Source: an uncultured Collinsella sp.
GTDB taxonomy: Bacteria; Actinomycetota; Coriobacteriia; Coriobacteriales; Coriobacteriaceae
Direction: 5' to 3'
Length of the DNA stretch: 41,689 bases
Assembly (NCBI GenBank): GCA_900541245.1
Contig: UQIS01000022.1
Location: 1-41,689, forward strand
Both the position numbers and the translations under genes were made by a program. Below are positions 24,765 through 34,339 of the stretch, one piece after another; positions within the stretch are counted from its first letter, which is position 1, and the number at the start of each line of letters is the position of its first letter. The notes beneath the pieces are model-generated. The model saw only the letters and a program-made list of their open reading frames with translations. It was not told where the DNA came from and made no database searches.

Positions 24765-24812
24765 TTTCCCCAGATAAAACCTACCAAAATAAACCTGTCC
24801 CTTTTTGGTAGG
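24765..24812. repeat. Dispersed hairpin repeat, copy 2
   Basis: CCTACCAAAA (24780-24789) pairs with TTTTGGTAGG (24803-24812). Relative to copy 1 the central G-C pair is A-T on both sides, a compensatory change. The flank TTTCCCCAGATAAAA and the loop AAACCTGTCCC are conserved. Confidence 0.85.
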
Positions 24813-24850
24813 TCAGTTAACGCAGTCCAGGTTGAGCATATGCGAGCGAG

Positions 24851-24948
24851 CGGGCTCCGGGTGCGGTAAGGTGACGTGAAACAAGCGGGCGCTGACCTTT
24901 TGGTCGCGCCCGTGAAGTTGAACGTCAGATTGCCGTGCCCGGAGCCCG
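24851..24948. repeat. Nested GC-rich inverted repeat related to 10666-10802
   Basis: Outer arms CGGGCTCCGGG / CCCGGAGCCCG continue with TGCGG / CCGTG (wobble pairs). TGACGT / ACGTCA and an inner GGGCGC-TGACC / GGTC-GCGCCC hairpin with a TTTT loop then follow, giving a nearly continuous 98-base fold. The left arm shares GGGCTCCGGG, GCGG and TAAG with the element near the amino acid importer, so the two are probably members of one family. Confidence 0.75.
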
Positions 24949-24962
24949 TGCAGCGCCGAGCA

Positions 24963-24989
24963 GTTGCGCCGTTTGTAAAACGGCGCAAC
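24963..24989 (-). terminator. Hairpin directly after larE
   Basis: GTTGCGCCGTTT / AAACGGCGCAAC form a perfect 12-bp stem with a 3-base loop. It starts one base after the larE stop. No T run follows on the minus strand, so it may protect the mRNA end rather than terminate. Confidence 0.6.
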
Positions 24990-25868
24990 CTACAGGTTCA
25001 TGTTGCCGTGGATGTAGGGGGTGACCTCGGGGGAGATATGGTCGCAGCCCAGCTCGCGCAGCGCGGACTCGATAACGGCGGGCAGCGGGGTTTTGCCCTC
25101 GGCATCAACGGCGTTGCCACCGAGGGCAGCAATCTTGGCGACATCTGCGGGTGCGGCCTCGATATGCATGCAGCCGCCGACCAGGCGCGCGCGTACCTGT
25201 GCCAGATCAAGATCGTGCAGGTAATCCTCGCAGGCGCGGATTAAATCGACCTTCTCGCGCGTAAGCTCCTCGCCCGTGGGGACGCGCGTGGCAAGACATG
25301 CTCCCGCCGGCAGGTTCCAAACGGGATAGCCCCATGCGCGCAGCAGCTCGCGCTCTTCGTTCTTGGTAAAGCCGATCTCCATAAGGGGTGAGCGTACGCC
25401 GAGCTCTTCTGCCGCACGCATGCCGGGGCGGTAGTCACCGCGATCGCTTGCATTGCTGCCATCGATGACGGTGGGAAAGCCGAGCGACTTGGCGTGGTTG
25501 ACGATGGCGGTAAAGCCGGCGTGCTTGCAGTGGTAGCAGCGATTGGCATCGTTGCAGGCTACTTGGGGGAGCTGCAGCTGATCGACCGAAAGATTGAGCA
25601 CGGGGAGCTTAAAATGCGCCCCTTCATTGGCTTGTCCATCAACGGACCGCTCAAACGAAGCCTGTTCGGGCGTACCGATGAGCGGCGTGGTGAGATGGAC
25701 GAGAAGGGTATTGGTGGGCATGATGCGGGCGCAGACCGCGGCCAAAAAGCTGCTGTCAACGCCGCCGGAAAACCCGATAGCCACGCGCCCGTATGCCAAA
25801 AGCAGCTGCTCGAGCGCCGATAGCTTGTCTTGAAGCTCCTCTGCGGGTGCCGTGGTGTCTAAAATCAT
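24990..25868 (-). CDS. larE: LarE-type ATP-dependent sacrificial sulfur transferase
   Basis: LarE proteins adenylate a carboxylate of the pyridinium dicarboxylate precursor and give up a cysteine sulfur to it, building the nickel-pincer cofactor of lactate racemase and related enzymes. The PP-loop SGGVDSS is at 34-40. C191 in GACLATRVP matches the sacrificial cysteine position, and CYHC at 111-114 adds two more cysteines, as in many homologues. The length (292) is normal. No larA, larB or larC lies in the window, so the rest of the pathway must be elsewhere, or this paralogue serves another sulfur transfer. AAGGAA precedes the ATG. Confidence 0.9.
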   Translation of the reverse strand: MILDTTAPAEELQDKLSALEQLLLAYGRVAIGFSGGVDSSFLAAVCARIMPTNTLLVHLTTPLIGTPEQASFERSVDGQANEGAHFKLPVLNLSVDQLQLPQVACNDANRCYHCKHAGFTAIVNHAKSLGFPTVIDGSNASDRGDYRPGMRAAEELGVRSPLMEIGFTKNEERELLRAWGYPVWNLPAGACLATRVPTGEELTREKVDLIRACEDYLHDLDLAQVRARLVGGCMHIEAAPADVAKIAALGGNAVDAEGKTPLPAVIESALRELGCDHISPEVTPYIHGNMNL

Positions 25869-25956
25869 GAAACGTTCCTTATCGTTGAGTACTCGATCGA
25901 AAACTATAATCCTAATGCGTTACTTGCCATAAGACTTCTATCTGTGTAACGAAAGT

Positions 25957-25988
25957 GCAATATGGTATATACGTTATATACAAGTTGC
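25957..25988. promoter_or_regulatory. Palindromic operator candidate between larE and the HAD gene
   Basis: GTATATA-CGT-TATATAC is a perfect 7-bp inverted repeat, flanked further out by GCAA / TTGC. It lies midway in the 173-base divergent spacer. GTAT/ATAC half-sites are typical of some GntR-type operators, but no regulator is adjacent. Confidence 0.45.
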
Positions 25989-26041
25989 CAAATGCGGTAG
26001 AGTTGCAGCAACGCGACAGCGAGAGTCGATGGGGGACCGAT

Positions 26042-26692
26042 ATGATCAAGGCTGTTATTTTTGACATGGATGGAACGCTGGTCGATACCGAGCGTTTGGG
26101 GATTAAGGCCTGGAAGGCAGGCGCCGCTGAGCTGGGGCTCGCGATTGATGAAGCGCTGATCCATCAGTTTATCGGCCGCACGCTGCCCGATGTTATGGAC
26201 ATCCTCGATAAGCATTATGGCAGCCACGAAACCACCGAGGCGATCTATCGTCGCCACAAGGAGATTCGCGACGAGATGGTCAAGACCGAACTGGAACTTA
26301 AGGCCGGCGCCGCCGAGTGCCTAGACGAGCTGCTGGCTGCGGGCTATCACGTTGGTCTAGCGACGTCGTCGCGCCTCGTTACGGCCGAGCGCAACCTTAA
26401 GATGGTTGGCCTCTTTGACAAGTTTGAAACGGTAACGTGTGGCGAGGACGTCGTGCACGGCAAGCCCGACCCCGAGATGTATCTGCTCGCCTGCGAGCGC
26501 GCGGGCTTTGCTCCCGAGGAATGTGCCGTGGTCGAGGATTCGCGCAACGGCTGCGTCTCGGGCATTACGGCCGGCTGCCATGTCTTTGCCGTCCCCGATA
26601 TCGTGCCGCTGCCGCAGGACGTGGTGGATGGCTGCGAGGCCGTGCTCGATACGCTGTTCGATCTGGCGGCGGCGGTCAAGGCCGTGCGCTAG
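26042..26692 (+). CDS. HAD-superfamily phosphatase / phosphomutase (beta-PGM-like)
   Basis: A 216-residue haloacid dehalogenase-fold hydrolase, subfamily IA. Motif I is DMDGTLVDTE (nucleophile D8, acid D10), motif II is ATSSR, motif III is the lysine in HGKPDPEMYL, and motif IV is VVEDSRNG. The helical cap between residues about 15 and 85 is of the beta-phosphoglucomutase/phosphatase type. The substrate is unpredictable. The frame opens at 25955, but ATG 26042 follows GGGGGA and starts at the conserved N-terminus. It is divergent from larE and convergent with the second LacI gene. Confidence 0.9.
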   Translation: MIKAVIFDMDGTLVDTERLGIKAWKAGAAELGLAIDEALIHQFIGRTLPDVMDILDKHYGSHETTEAIYRRHKEIRDEMVKTELELKAGAAECLDELLAAGYHVGLATSSRLVTAERNLKMVGLFDKFETVTCGEDVVHGKPDPEMYLLACERAGFAPEECAVVEDSRNGCVSGITAGCHVFAVPDIVPLPQDVVDGCEAVLDTLFDLAAAVKAVR

Positions 26693-26693
26693 A

Positions 26694-26772
26694 CAATTGC
26701 GGCGTTGAAACGAGCAATTGCTTACGTTTGCGCTTAAACAAAAGGGGTCCAGCAATGGTCGGGCCTCTTTTG
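26694..26772. terminator. Hairpins between the HAD and LacI genes, probable bidirectional terminator
   Basis: CAATTGC / GCAATTG (26694-26720) is followed by CAAAAGGGGTCC pairing with GGGCCTCTTTTG (26739-26772, with mismatches). A/T runs on both flanks suit termination of both convergent genes. Confidence 0.65.
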
Positions 26773-26805
26773 CTTGAGCGGCGACTTAGCATACTTGCGG
26801 GCGTG

Positions 26806-27918
26806 CTATAGATACGCGCCGAGGTTGATGGCCGTGGCGTCGGTCTGGCTGCTTGCCTGGGTGCTGGCGCGTTCCAGCAGGAACGGCCGCACGAGTTCTT
26901 GGCGGTTGATGTCCTCCGCGGTGGTGGCTGCGGTGACGGTGCGCGCTGCAGAGCCGACGTGGATATGCTTGGTCTTTGTCGGGACCTTGTTCTCGATTTG
27001 CTCCATGAGCAGTTGGACACCCTTGCGGCCAATCTCGTAGCCCGGGGGCGCTACCGTAGTGAGCGGGACCGATCCGCTCCAAGCGAGCGGGTTGCCGTCG
27101 CATCCGGCCACGCGAACCTGCTCGGGGACGGAGATGCCTTTGTCGACCAATGCCGAGATAACGCCCGAGGCCAGCACGTCGGTCAGGCCGACGACAAAAT
27201 CGGGGCGTTCGTCGGCAGGGCGCCCGGCAATCTGAGCACCAATACTGTAGCCGTCGGCTGCGGTATTCCACTCTCCGGCGTCAATGACTTCAATTTTGAT
27301 ATCGGGATGCAGGGCGAGAGCCTTGTGAATGCCAAGTACGCGCAGGGTGAGCTGCATGAATGCCGCTCTGCCCACAACGGTGATATGGCGTGCGCCGCGG
27401 GCGATGGCGAGCTCGGCGATAATGCGCCCCTGCGCCTCGTTGTCGGCCGCTACGTAGTAGCCGGGCGCGGAGCAATGGATGTCCAGGTGGACAATCGGCA
27501 CGGGCATCTTGGTCATAGCGGGGTGCCAGTCGGGGGATGCCATGGGCTGAACCATGACGCCGGACATTTGCGTGCCCATAAAGTAACGCAGGTAATGGTC
27601 CTGGAGAATATCGTCGTTATCGGCGTTGGCGATGAGTAGGTCGTAGCCGTGCTTGCGGGCCTCGTTATGGGCGCCGCTGGCAATTTGGAGCGAAAAACCG
27701 TGGTCGAGACGGGGGAGCACCAAGCCAAAGGACTTGGTGCCGCCGCCCGCGAGCTGACGAGCGCTTTGGTTGGGCAGGTAGCCAAGGCGATTGATGGTCT
27801 CGTTGATGAGCTTGAGGGTCTCGGGGCGCAGCTTTTCGGGATGGTTGAGCGCGTTGGAAACCGTGCCCAACGAAACCCCGGCTTCGCGCGCGACGTCGCT
27901 GATTTTAACCTTTGCCAT
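26806..27918 (-). CDS. LacI-family transcriptional regulator
   Basis: A 370-residue repressor. The helix-turn-helix VKISDVAREAGVSLGTVSNA is at residues 4-23, the hinge NQSARQLAGG is near 50-59, and a periplasmic-binding-like sensor domain follows (SFGLVLPRLDHGFSLQIASG, later DFVVGLTDVLASGVI). The C-terminal about 30 residues extend past the usual domain end. ATG 27918 has AAAGGGG six bases away; the much longer minus-strand open frame upstream is an antisense shadow of glmS. No sugar gene is adjacent, so its targets are unknown. Confidence 0.92.
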   Translation of the reverse strand: MAKVKISDVAREAGVSLGTVSNALNHPEKLRPETLKLINETINRLGYLPNQSARQLAGGGTKSFGLVLPRLDHGFSLQIASGAHNEARKHGYDLLIANADNDDILQDHYLRYFMGTQMSGVMVQPMASPDWHPAMTKMPVPIVHLDIHCSAPGYYVAADNEAQGRIIAELAIARGARHITVVGRAAFMQLTLRVLGIHKALALHPDIKIEVIDAGEWNTAADGYSIGAQIAGRPADERPDFVVGLTDVLASGVISALVDKGISVPEQVRVAGCDGNPLAWSGSVPLTTVAPPGYEIGRKGVQLLMEQIENKVPTKTKHIHVGSAARTVTAATTAEDINRQELVRPFLLERASTQASSQTDATAINLGAYL

Positions 27919-27969
27919 AGCGGCCCCTTTGATGCGTTTCAAGTACAAGCCAGATTGTAGCATCCTAAA

Positions 27970-28020
27970 CCTACCAAAAAGGGACAGGTTTATTTTGGCA
28001 GGTTTTATCTGGGGAAACGC
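27970..28020. repeat. Dispersed hairpin repeat, copy 3 (inverted orientation)
   Basis: CCTACCAAAA (27970-27979) and TTTTGGCAGG (27993-28002) flank AGGGACAGGTTTA; TTTTATCTGGGGAAACGC follows. On the opposite strand the one imperfect position is a G.U pair. It lies upstream of glmS, beyond the LacI start. Confidence 0.83.
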
Positions 28021-28032
28021 CGTTGCCAGCGC

Positions 28033-28069
28033 AACCACCACGAAGGGGGCAGGTACCTTTGTGGTGGTT
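28033..28069. repeat. 14-bp hairpin in the glmS upstream region
   Basis: AACCACCACGAAGG pairs with CCTTTGTGGTGGTT (one G.T) around a 9-base loop. Only TT-GG follows, so a terminator is not convincing. The role is unknown. Confidence 0.6.
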
Positions 28070-28096
28070 TGGACCGGCTGGACGTGTGTGCATCGG

Positions 28097-28156
28097 GTGG
28101 TATCTAAGTTGAGATACCACTTCTGGTATATCAGCTTGCGTTTGCGTGAGTACAAT
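28097..28156 (+). promoter_or_regulatory. glmS promoter region with paired TGGTAT/ATACCA operators
   Basis: GTGGTATCT / AGATACCAC (28097-28120) is a perfect 9-bp inverted repeat with a 6-base centre. ATACCA-CTTC-TGGTAT (28114-28129) forms an overlapping palindrome. TACAAT at 28151-28156 is a good -10, placing these sites over the -35 zone. TGGTAT/ATACCA half-sites resemble operators of GntR/HutC-type amino sugar regulators (NagR/DasR), which fits glmS. Confidence 0.5.
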
Positions 28157-28230
28157 ACTCGAACGTTATGCGTCTCAGCGCCCCCTGTGCGTGGACGTTT
28201 TGCAGTCAAGCGGACGAAGGGATTTATCCT

Positions 28231-30078
<1,848 letters not shown>

Positions 30079-30103
30079 TTGGTTCCGCCGTTCTAGCGAC
30101 TAA

Positions 30104-30144
30104 GGCCCGGCTCCGCGTCATTAGACGGAGCCGGGCCCTTTTTT
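30104..30144 (+). terminator. Terminator of glmS
   Basis: GGCCCGGCTCCG / CGGAGCCGGGCC, a perfect 12-bp stem with a 10-base loop, is followed by six T residues. Confidence 0.95.
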
Positions 30145-30151
30145 GCATTTG

Positions 30152-30195
30152 ACCAGATAAAATCTGCCAAAATGAACCTGTCCCTTTTTGGCAGG
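30152..30195. repeat. Dispersed hairpin repeat, copy 4
   Basis: TCTGCCAAAA (30163-30172) pairs with TTTTGGCAGG (30186-30195), the outer pair being T.G. The loop GAACCTGTCCC and flank CAGATAAAA are conserved. It abuts the stop codon of the GntR gene and, on that strand, ends in ATTTTAT, so it may act as its terminator. Confidence 0.83.
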
Positions 30196-30927
30196 TTAGC
30201 GGAGCTTGCTGGTCTCGAAGTACTCGGGGAACTGGTCCAGAACCTCGGTTTGGTTGCGGAACATCATGTGCAGGTGCTTGCTGACCAAAAAGCTCGCTTC
30301 GATGGGGTCGCGACCGGCGATGGCGCGGCGAATCTGCTTGTGTTCGTTCACGATGTCCTGATTGTCGAGAACCTGCGTGGCAGCGCGCAGCCAGCGGAAG
30401 CGCTCCAGGTCGGCATTGGTCTCTTCGAGCCATGACCACACGGTGCTGCGACATGCGATGCTAAAAATCATGTGATGCATGAGGTTGTCGCTCAAAAAGA
30501 AGCCGATGCGATCCTCTTCGGCCATGGCCTTTTCCTGCAGCGCGATGGCGCGGTCGAGCTGCTCGATGCCGGCCGACGTGGCGCGCGCACAGCATTCCAC
30601 GATCACCTGCTTTTCCAGATGTTCGCGGATGTAACAGGCACTCTCGGCAAGGGTGAGGTTGATGGGTGAGACGTAGGTGCCGCTCTGGGGCACGGTGCGC
30701 ACCAGGCCTTCCTGCGCCAAGCGAACCAAAGCCTCGCGCACGGGCGTGCGACCCATATCCAGGTCGTCGCAAAGTTGCTTGACGCCCAGCTTTTCGCCCG
30801 GCTTGTAGTCCAGGTAGACGATTTTGCGTCGAATGGTGTGGTAGGACTGGTCCTGTAGGCTCGTTTCCTGCTCGCCGACGTGCATCGATTCTTCCATAGC
30901 GCCTCGCAACTGTTCTATCAAACTCAT
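30196..30927 (-). CDS. GntR-family (FadR/FCD type) transcriptional regulator
   Basis: A 243-residue repressor-type protein. The winged helix covers about residues 27-90: YHTIRRKIVYLDYKPGEKL, then LGVKQLCDDLDMGRTPVREAL. An all-helical FCD ligand-binding domain follows, with metal-type histidines in DNLMHHMIFSIACR and VSKHLHMMF. The first ATG (30927) has no ribosome binding site; an internal ATG at 30897 (MEESMHVGE) follows GCGAGG and may be the true start. It is divergent from the YeiH-type transporter gene with a 163-base spacer and may regulate it. The ligand is probably a small carboxylate, by family analogy only. Confidence 0.88.
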   Translation of the reverse strand: MSLIEQLRGAMEESMHVGEQETSLQDQSYHTIRRKIVYLDYKPGEKLGVKQLCDDLDMGRTPVREALVRLAQEGLVRTVPQSGTYVSPINLTLAESACYIREHLEKQVIVECCARATSAGIEQLDRAIALQEKAMAEEDRIGFFLSDNLMHHMIFSIACRSTVWSWLEETNADLERFRWLRAATQVLDNQDIVNEHKQIRRAIAGRDPIEASFLVSKHLHMMFRNQTEVLDQFPEYFETSKLR

Positions 30928-31090
30928 ATGTCAGTTGTTAATTATGCCGCGAATCAGCTCTCCGCGGTGGGTAATTCGGCTGTTGCCTGAGAACTATTGC
31001 GGCATCTTAGTCTGTGTTTGCGCAAGGCTGCGCTCAATGTTGCCGTATCATAAGCCGTCGCAAACGTGAAATAGAAAGAAGGAATCCCAT

Positions 31091-32125
31091 ATGCAACTGG
31101 CAAATATCGTACGCGAGCGCTGGAAGGGCGTCTTGTTCTGCCTGATCATCGCTATCCCCGCGGCGTTGCTCGGCAAACAGATTGAGGTGGTCGGCGGTCC
31201 GGTATTTGCCATCCTCTTTGGCATGGTCCTGGCGCTCGTCTTTCCCAAGAATCGTCGCGAACAGCTCGCCGCCGGCGTTACCTATACGTCCAAAAAAGTC
31301 TTGCAGTACGCGGTTATCCTGCTTGGCTTTGGTATGAACCTCTCCCAGATCCTGTCCAAGGGCGCCCAGTCGCTGCCCATTATCGTGGCGACAATCTCGA
31401 CCTCGCTTGTCATCGCCTTTGTGCTCTGCCGCGTCATGAACGTGCCGAGCAAGATCGCGACGCTTGTGGGTGTGGGTTCGTCGATTTGCGGCGGTTCTGC
31501 CATCGCCGCGACCGCACCCGTCATCGATGCCGACGATCGCGAGATTGCCCAGGCTATTTCGGTCATCTTCCTGTTTAACGTTATCACGGCGCTCGTGTTT
31601 CCGACGCTCGGCGGCATGCTCGGGCTGACCAACGAGGGCTTTGGCCTGTTTGCCGGCACCGCCATCAACGACACCTCGTCCGTAACGGCTGCGGCGAGCG
31701 CCTGGGACAGCATGCATCCCGGCGCCAATGTGCTCGAGAGCGCCACGGTGGTCAAGCTCACCAGGACGCTGGCCATTATTCCCATCACGTTGGTCCTCGC
31801 ATGCTGGCAGATGCATCTGGCGCGCAAGGCCGGCGGCGACGCCAAAAGCACGTTCTCGCTTAAACGCGCGTTTCCCATGTTTGTGCTGTTCTTTGTGCTG
31901 GCGAGCGTAATCACCACGGTGCTTCAGCTTCCCGCGTCCTTTACGGCGCCCATCAAGGAGCTGTCGAAGTTCTTTATCGTGATGGCCATGGCGGCTATTG
32001 GTTTTAATACCGATATCGTCGAGCTGGTCAAAAAGGGCGGCAAGCCCATCGCGTTGGGCTTTTGCTGCTGGATTGGCATTGCGTGCATGAGCTTGGGAAT
32101 GCAGCACGTGCTGGGAATCTGGTAG
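31091..32125 (+). CDS. YeiH-family putative sulfate/anion exporter membrane protein
   Basis: A 344-residue integral membrane protein with about ten hydrophobic helices, of the YeiH/PSE family (conserved hypothetical 698). Landmarks are GGPVFAILFGMVLAL, KKVLQYAVILLGFGMNL, VGVGSSICGGSAIAATAPVI and LFAGTAINDTSSVTAAA, all typical of the family. Relatives are described as putative sulfate exporters, and some are linked to taurine or sulfur metabolism; actual transport activity is poorly established. AGAAGGAA precedes the ATG. The divergent GntR regulator and the downstream NtrC-like regulator are possible controllers. Confidence 0.9.
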   Translation: MQLANIVRERWKGVLFCLIIAIPAALLGKQIEVVGGPVFAILFGMVLALVFPKNRREQLAAGVTYTSKKVLQYAVILLGFGMNLSQILSKGAQSLPIIVATISTSLVIAFVLCRVMNVPSKIATLVGVGSSICGGSAIAATAPVIDADDREIAQAISVIFLFNVITALVFPTLGGMLGLTNEGFGLFAGTAINDTSSVTAAASAWDSMHPGANVLESATVVKLTRTLAIIPITLVLACWQMHLARKAGGDAKSTFSLKRAFPMFVLFFVLASVITTVLQLPASFTAPIKELSKFFIVMAMAAIGFNTDIVELVKKGGKPIALGFCCWIGIACMSLGMQHVLGIW

Positions 32126-32184
32126 AGAAATAGCTTGTTTGCGTGCTGCGTGCTGGTTGCTGGTGAGCGCAAGCCTGCGGTGGA

Positions 32185-32273
32185 GCGATAGGAGCTCTTG
32201 CGGGTATGGCTTGTCCGCAGGTTTATAAGTCCCGAAGAGCTCTTATCGCCCCGCCAGGATGGCGATGCGGGGC
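32185..32273. repeat. Two adjacent hairpins between yeiH-like and regulator genes
   Basis: GCGATAGGAGCTCTT (32185-32199) pairs with AAGAGCTCTTATCGC (32235-32249, one G.T) around a 35-base loop. GCCCCGC / GCGGGGC (32248-32273) forms a second hairpin that shares its first two bases with the end of the first. Neither has a T run. The 273-base spacer holds no gene. Confidence 0.6.
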
Positions 32274-32398
32274 AACATCTATACTCGCAGGACGGCGCTT
32301 TCTGCCCTATAGTGTTTGGTGAGCAATATCGTTCAATTTTGAAACACTCGGTCGTGCGACCGTCGGCGGTTGCACGTCGCTGCGGACAGGGGCAAATC

Positions 32399-33616
32399 AT
32401 GGATAGCGATGCCAAGCTGAACATCTTGACTGGGGCCCTGGCTGCTGCCGGGGCCTCGGCATTGGCAATCGATGCGCGTGGGGACGTCGCGATCTCGACC
32501 ATGAATGACACGGCGCTTGAGCGGGATGTGGCGGCTTTTGTTGCCGAACGCCTCGACCGTATAGGAGACGGTGCGCGCCTTGTTATGGGGCGTGCGGGTA
32601 CGCGCCTGAGCCTGACCGTTCGCCCCACCGAAAAAGAGGGCGGGGGCCTTTGGGTCGTCGTGGTCCGCGAGGTGCGCGGCGCCGCGGCGCATGCGGGCAT
32701 CGAGTGGCTCAACGCCGACGAAGTTGAGGCCCGCTACGAATCGAGTGCGTACGGCATCGTTGAGGGGGCGGCCTCGGTGGCTGCGCCGGTTGCCGAGAGC
32801 TATGCGCGCGGCGTGCCCCTTATGCTCGAGGGCGAGCTTGGCGCGGGTCAGGTCGAGATTGCCAAGCGCCTCTATCTGGCTGGCCCTTTTGTCGATCAAC
32901 CCTTTGTTTCCGTCGCGCTCGATGAACTCACCGATCGCGGTTGGCGCCATGTGCTCAAAAGCTCCGAATCGCCGCTGTTCCAAACGGGGCTGACACTTTG
33001 CATTGAGGGCTGGAATGCGGTTGGCCCCCAGCGCCTCCGCGAGCTCGTTTCCACGATGGCCGACACCGCGTTGGCGACGCGCTGCCATGTGGTGCTGACG
33101 GCGAATGACATGCCGGGCGGCAGCGAAAGTGATCAAGCCGCCTTTGTGACCGAGCGCTTCGCCTGTGCGGTGAGCGTGGCGCCGGCAATCGCCGAGCAGG
33201 GAGCCGCGTCGACGAAGGTCGCGCGCTATTTGGAATATCTCGCTGATGCATTTGGGACGGCAGCGCCCACGCTGTCTGCCGCGGCGACGAAGACGCTCGA
33301 TGCTTACCGCTGGCCGCGCAATTATCTGCAGCTCCGCGAGGTCTCGGAACGACTGTATATATTGGTGGGGGCGGGCACGGTGGGCCGCGCTGTGGCGGAG
33401 GAAGTGCTCGCCCAAGAGGACGTGATTAAGACCGCAACCTTTGGCGCCCCGACGCTCGAAAGTGACCTGTATATCCTGCGACCGCTGGCCGATACCGAGC
33501 GAGATATCGCGCATCTGGTTGTAGATCATCTCCACGGCAACCGGACTCGTGCGGCAGAGGTGCTGGGTATAAGCCGTACAACGCTGTGGCGCTTGCTGAA
33601 GGACGATGACCGTTGA
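32399..33616 (+). CDS. NtrC/Fis-type regulator with a degenerate AAA+ domain
   Basis: A 405-residue protein built like a sigma-54 enhancer-binding activator but with its motor decayed. Residues 1-110 may be a sensory domain. Residues about 115-320 resemble the AAA+ core: the Walker A position reads GELGAGQ (145-151), with Gln for Lys; the Walker B position reads LTLCIEGWN, without the Asp; no GAFTGA loop is present; and RWPRNYLQLREVSERL matches the WPGNVRELxNxxER block. The C-terminal Fis-like helix-turn-helix (NRTRAAEVLGISRTTLWRLL, 381-400) is well conserved. It therefore probably binds DNA without ATP-driven sigma-54 activation. ATG 32399 follows CAGGGG. Confidence 0.82.
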   Translation: MDSDAKLNILTGALAAAGASALAIDARGDVAISTMNDTALERDVAAFVAERLDRIGDGARLVMGRAGTRLSLTVRPTEKEGGGLWVVVVREVRGAAAHAGIEWLNADEVEARYESSAYGIVEGAASVAAPVAESYARGVPLMLEGELGAGQVEIAKRLYLAGPFVDQPFVSVALDELTDRGWRHVLKSSESPLFQTGLTLCIEGWNAVGPQRLRELVSTMADTALATRCHVVLTANDMPGGSESDQAAFVTERFACAVSVAPAIAEQGAASTKVARYLEYLADAFGTAAPTLSAAATKTLDAYRWPRNYLQLREVSERLYILVGAGTVGRAVAEEVLAQEDVIKTATFGAPTLESDLYILRPLADTERDIAHLVVDHLHGNRTRAAEVLGISRTTLWRLLKDDDR

Positions 33617-33700
33617 GCGAGGCGCCCGTGACCGCGCGCGACGCGTGTGCTACAGTCCAAAGCGTTATTGTTTCGATTTGGTTACGGCGTGCGAGGGCAT

Positions 33701-34276
33701 ATGGCTGAGACTTCAAAACCGAGCCGCAGAAGGCGGAGTGCCGCGCCGGTCAACCGACGCACAACATCGGTGACGTGGGGTAAACACGCCTCGGGGTTTG
33801 ATGGCTCGTTCAGGCGCACTAAATACGGCTATCCTTCGGCAAGCGCCCGCTTGGCAATGCAGGCAGAGTCCTCGCTGTGGGGCCGCAAACGCGTGGTGGG
33901 CTCAAAGCTCAAGCACGACGGCACGCTTGGTTACATCAGTCGCGGGGCGGCTCGCCGCAGCGGGCTCAACCCGGCTGGTTGGCATCGTTATGTGCCGATC
34001 GTGGCCGTCGTTGCAGTGATCGTCATCGCACTCGCCGCGCTCGGCTACGCCGGCGGTGGCGCCAACTTGGACGCAGTGTTTAAATCGCCCGAGCTCGCGC
34101 ATGCAGGCACAGAAGTTGTCGAGGGCGCTCAGACCCAGACGGGCGTCGCACCCCAGCGCGGCATCGTTGCGGCGGCCTCCACCATCGCCGATGCTCAAAA
34201 GGACGAAGACAAGCAAGGCGACGACGCCGAAACGGCCCAAGCAGATGAAACGGCAACAACTCCATCGGCGGGATAA
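33701..34276 (+). CDS. Hypothetical single-pass membrane protein
   Basis: A 191-residue protein I do not recognise. Residues 1-100 are basic (SRRRRSAAPVNRRT, GRKRVVGSKLKHDG), one hydrophobic helix lies at about 101-119 (VPIVAVVAVIVIALAALGYA), and the last 70 residues are an acidic, Ala/Thr/Gln-rich tail ending TATTPSAG. The positive-inside rule puts the basic part in the cytoplasm and the tail outside. GAGGG is only three bases from ATG 33701; an upstream ATG at 33647 lacks a better site. It follows the NtrC-like gene after 84 bases. Confidence 0.65.
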   Translation: MAETSKPSRRRRSAAPVNRRTTSVTWGKHASGFDGSFRRTKYGYPSASARLAMQAESSLWGRKRVVGSKLKHDGTLGYISRGAARRSGLNPAGWHRYVPIVAVVAVIVIALAALGYAGGGANLDAVFKSPELAHAGTEVVEGAQTQTGVAPQRGIVAAASTIADAQKDEDKQGDDAETAQADETATTPSAG

Positions 34277-34339
34277 GTTGCGAGTGGGGCAGCTAAAATA
34301 GCCCGTCCCAAATTAGCCACCCCCGCTGACGCTCCTGGG

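Larger units (their letters stand above)
24206..24989. other. 784-base gene-free island dense in repeats
   Basis: No convincing gene lies here; the minus-strand ORF at 24548-24988 has no family motif and crosses the repeats. Instead it holds a terminator, two copies of a dispersed hairpin (24285, 24765), a cluster of TCTCTCTAA motifs with a 32-bp palindrome (24409-24579), a small ATCTGCCA / TGGCAGAT hairpin (24609-24628), a nested GC-rich inverted repeat (24851-24948) and the larE hairpin. The region may be a remnant of lost DNA or a repeat landing site. Confidence 0.7.

Noticed and set aside
24548..24988. 146-codon minus-strand ORF in the repeat island
   Set aside because: Arg/Ser/Thr-rich, no ribosome binding site, and it runs through three repeat elements; best explained as chance.
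28022..28230. glmS ribozyme upstream of glmS
   Set aside because: The leader shows operator-like palindromes and a hairpin, but I could not match the ribozyme's conserved core.
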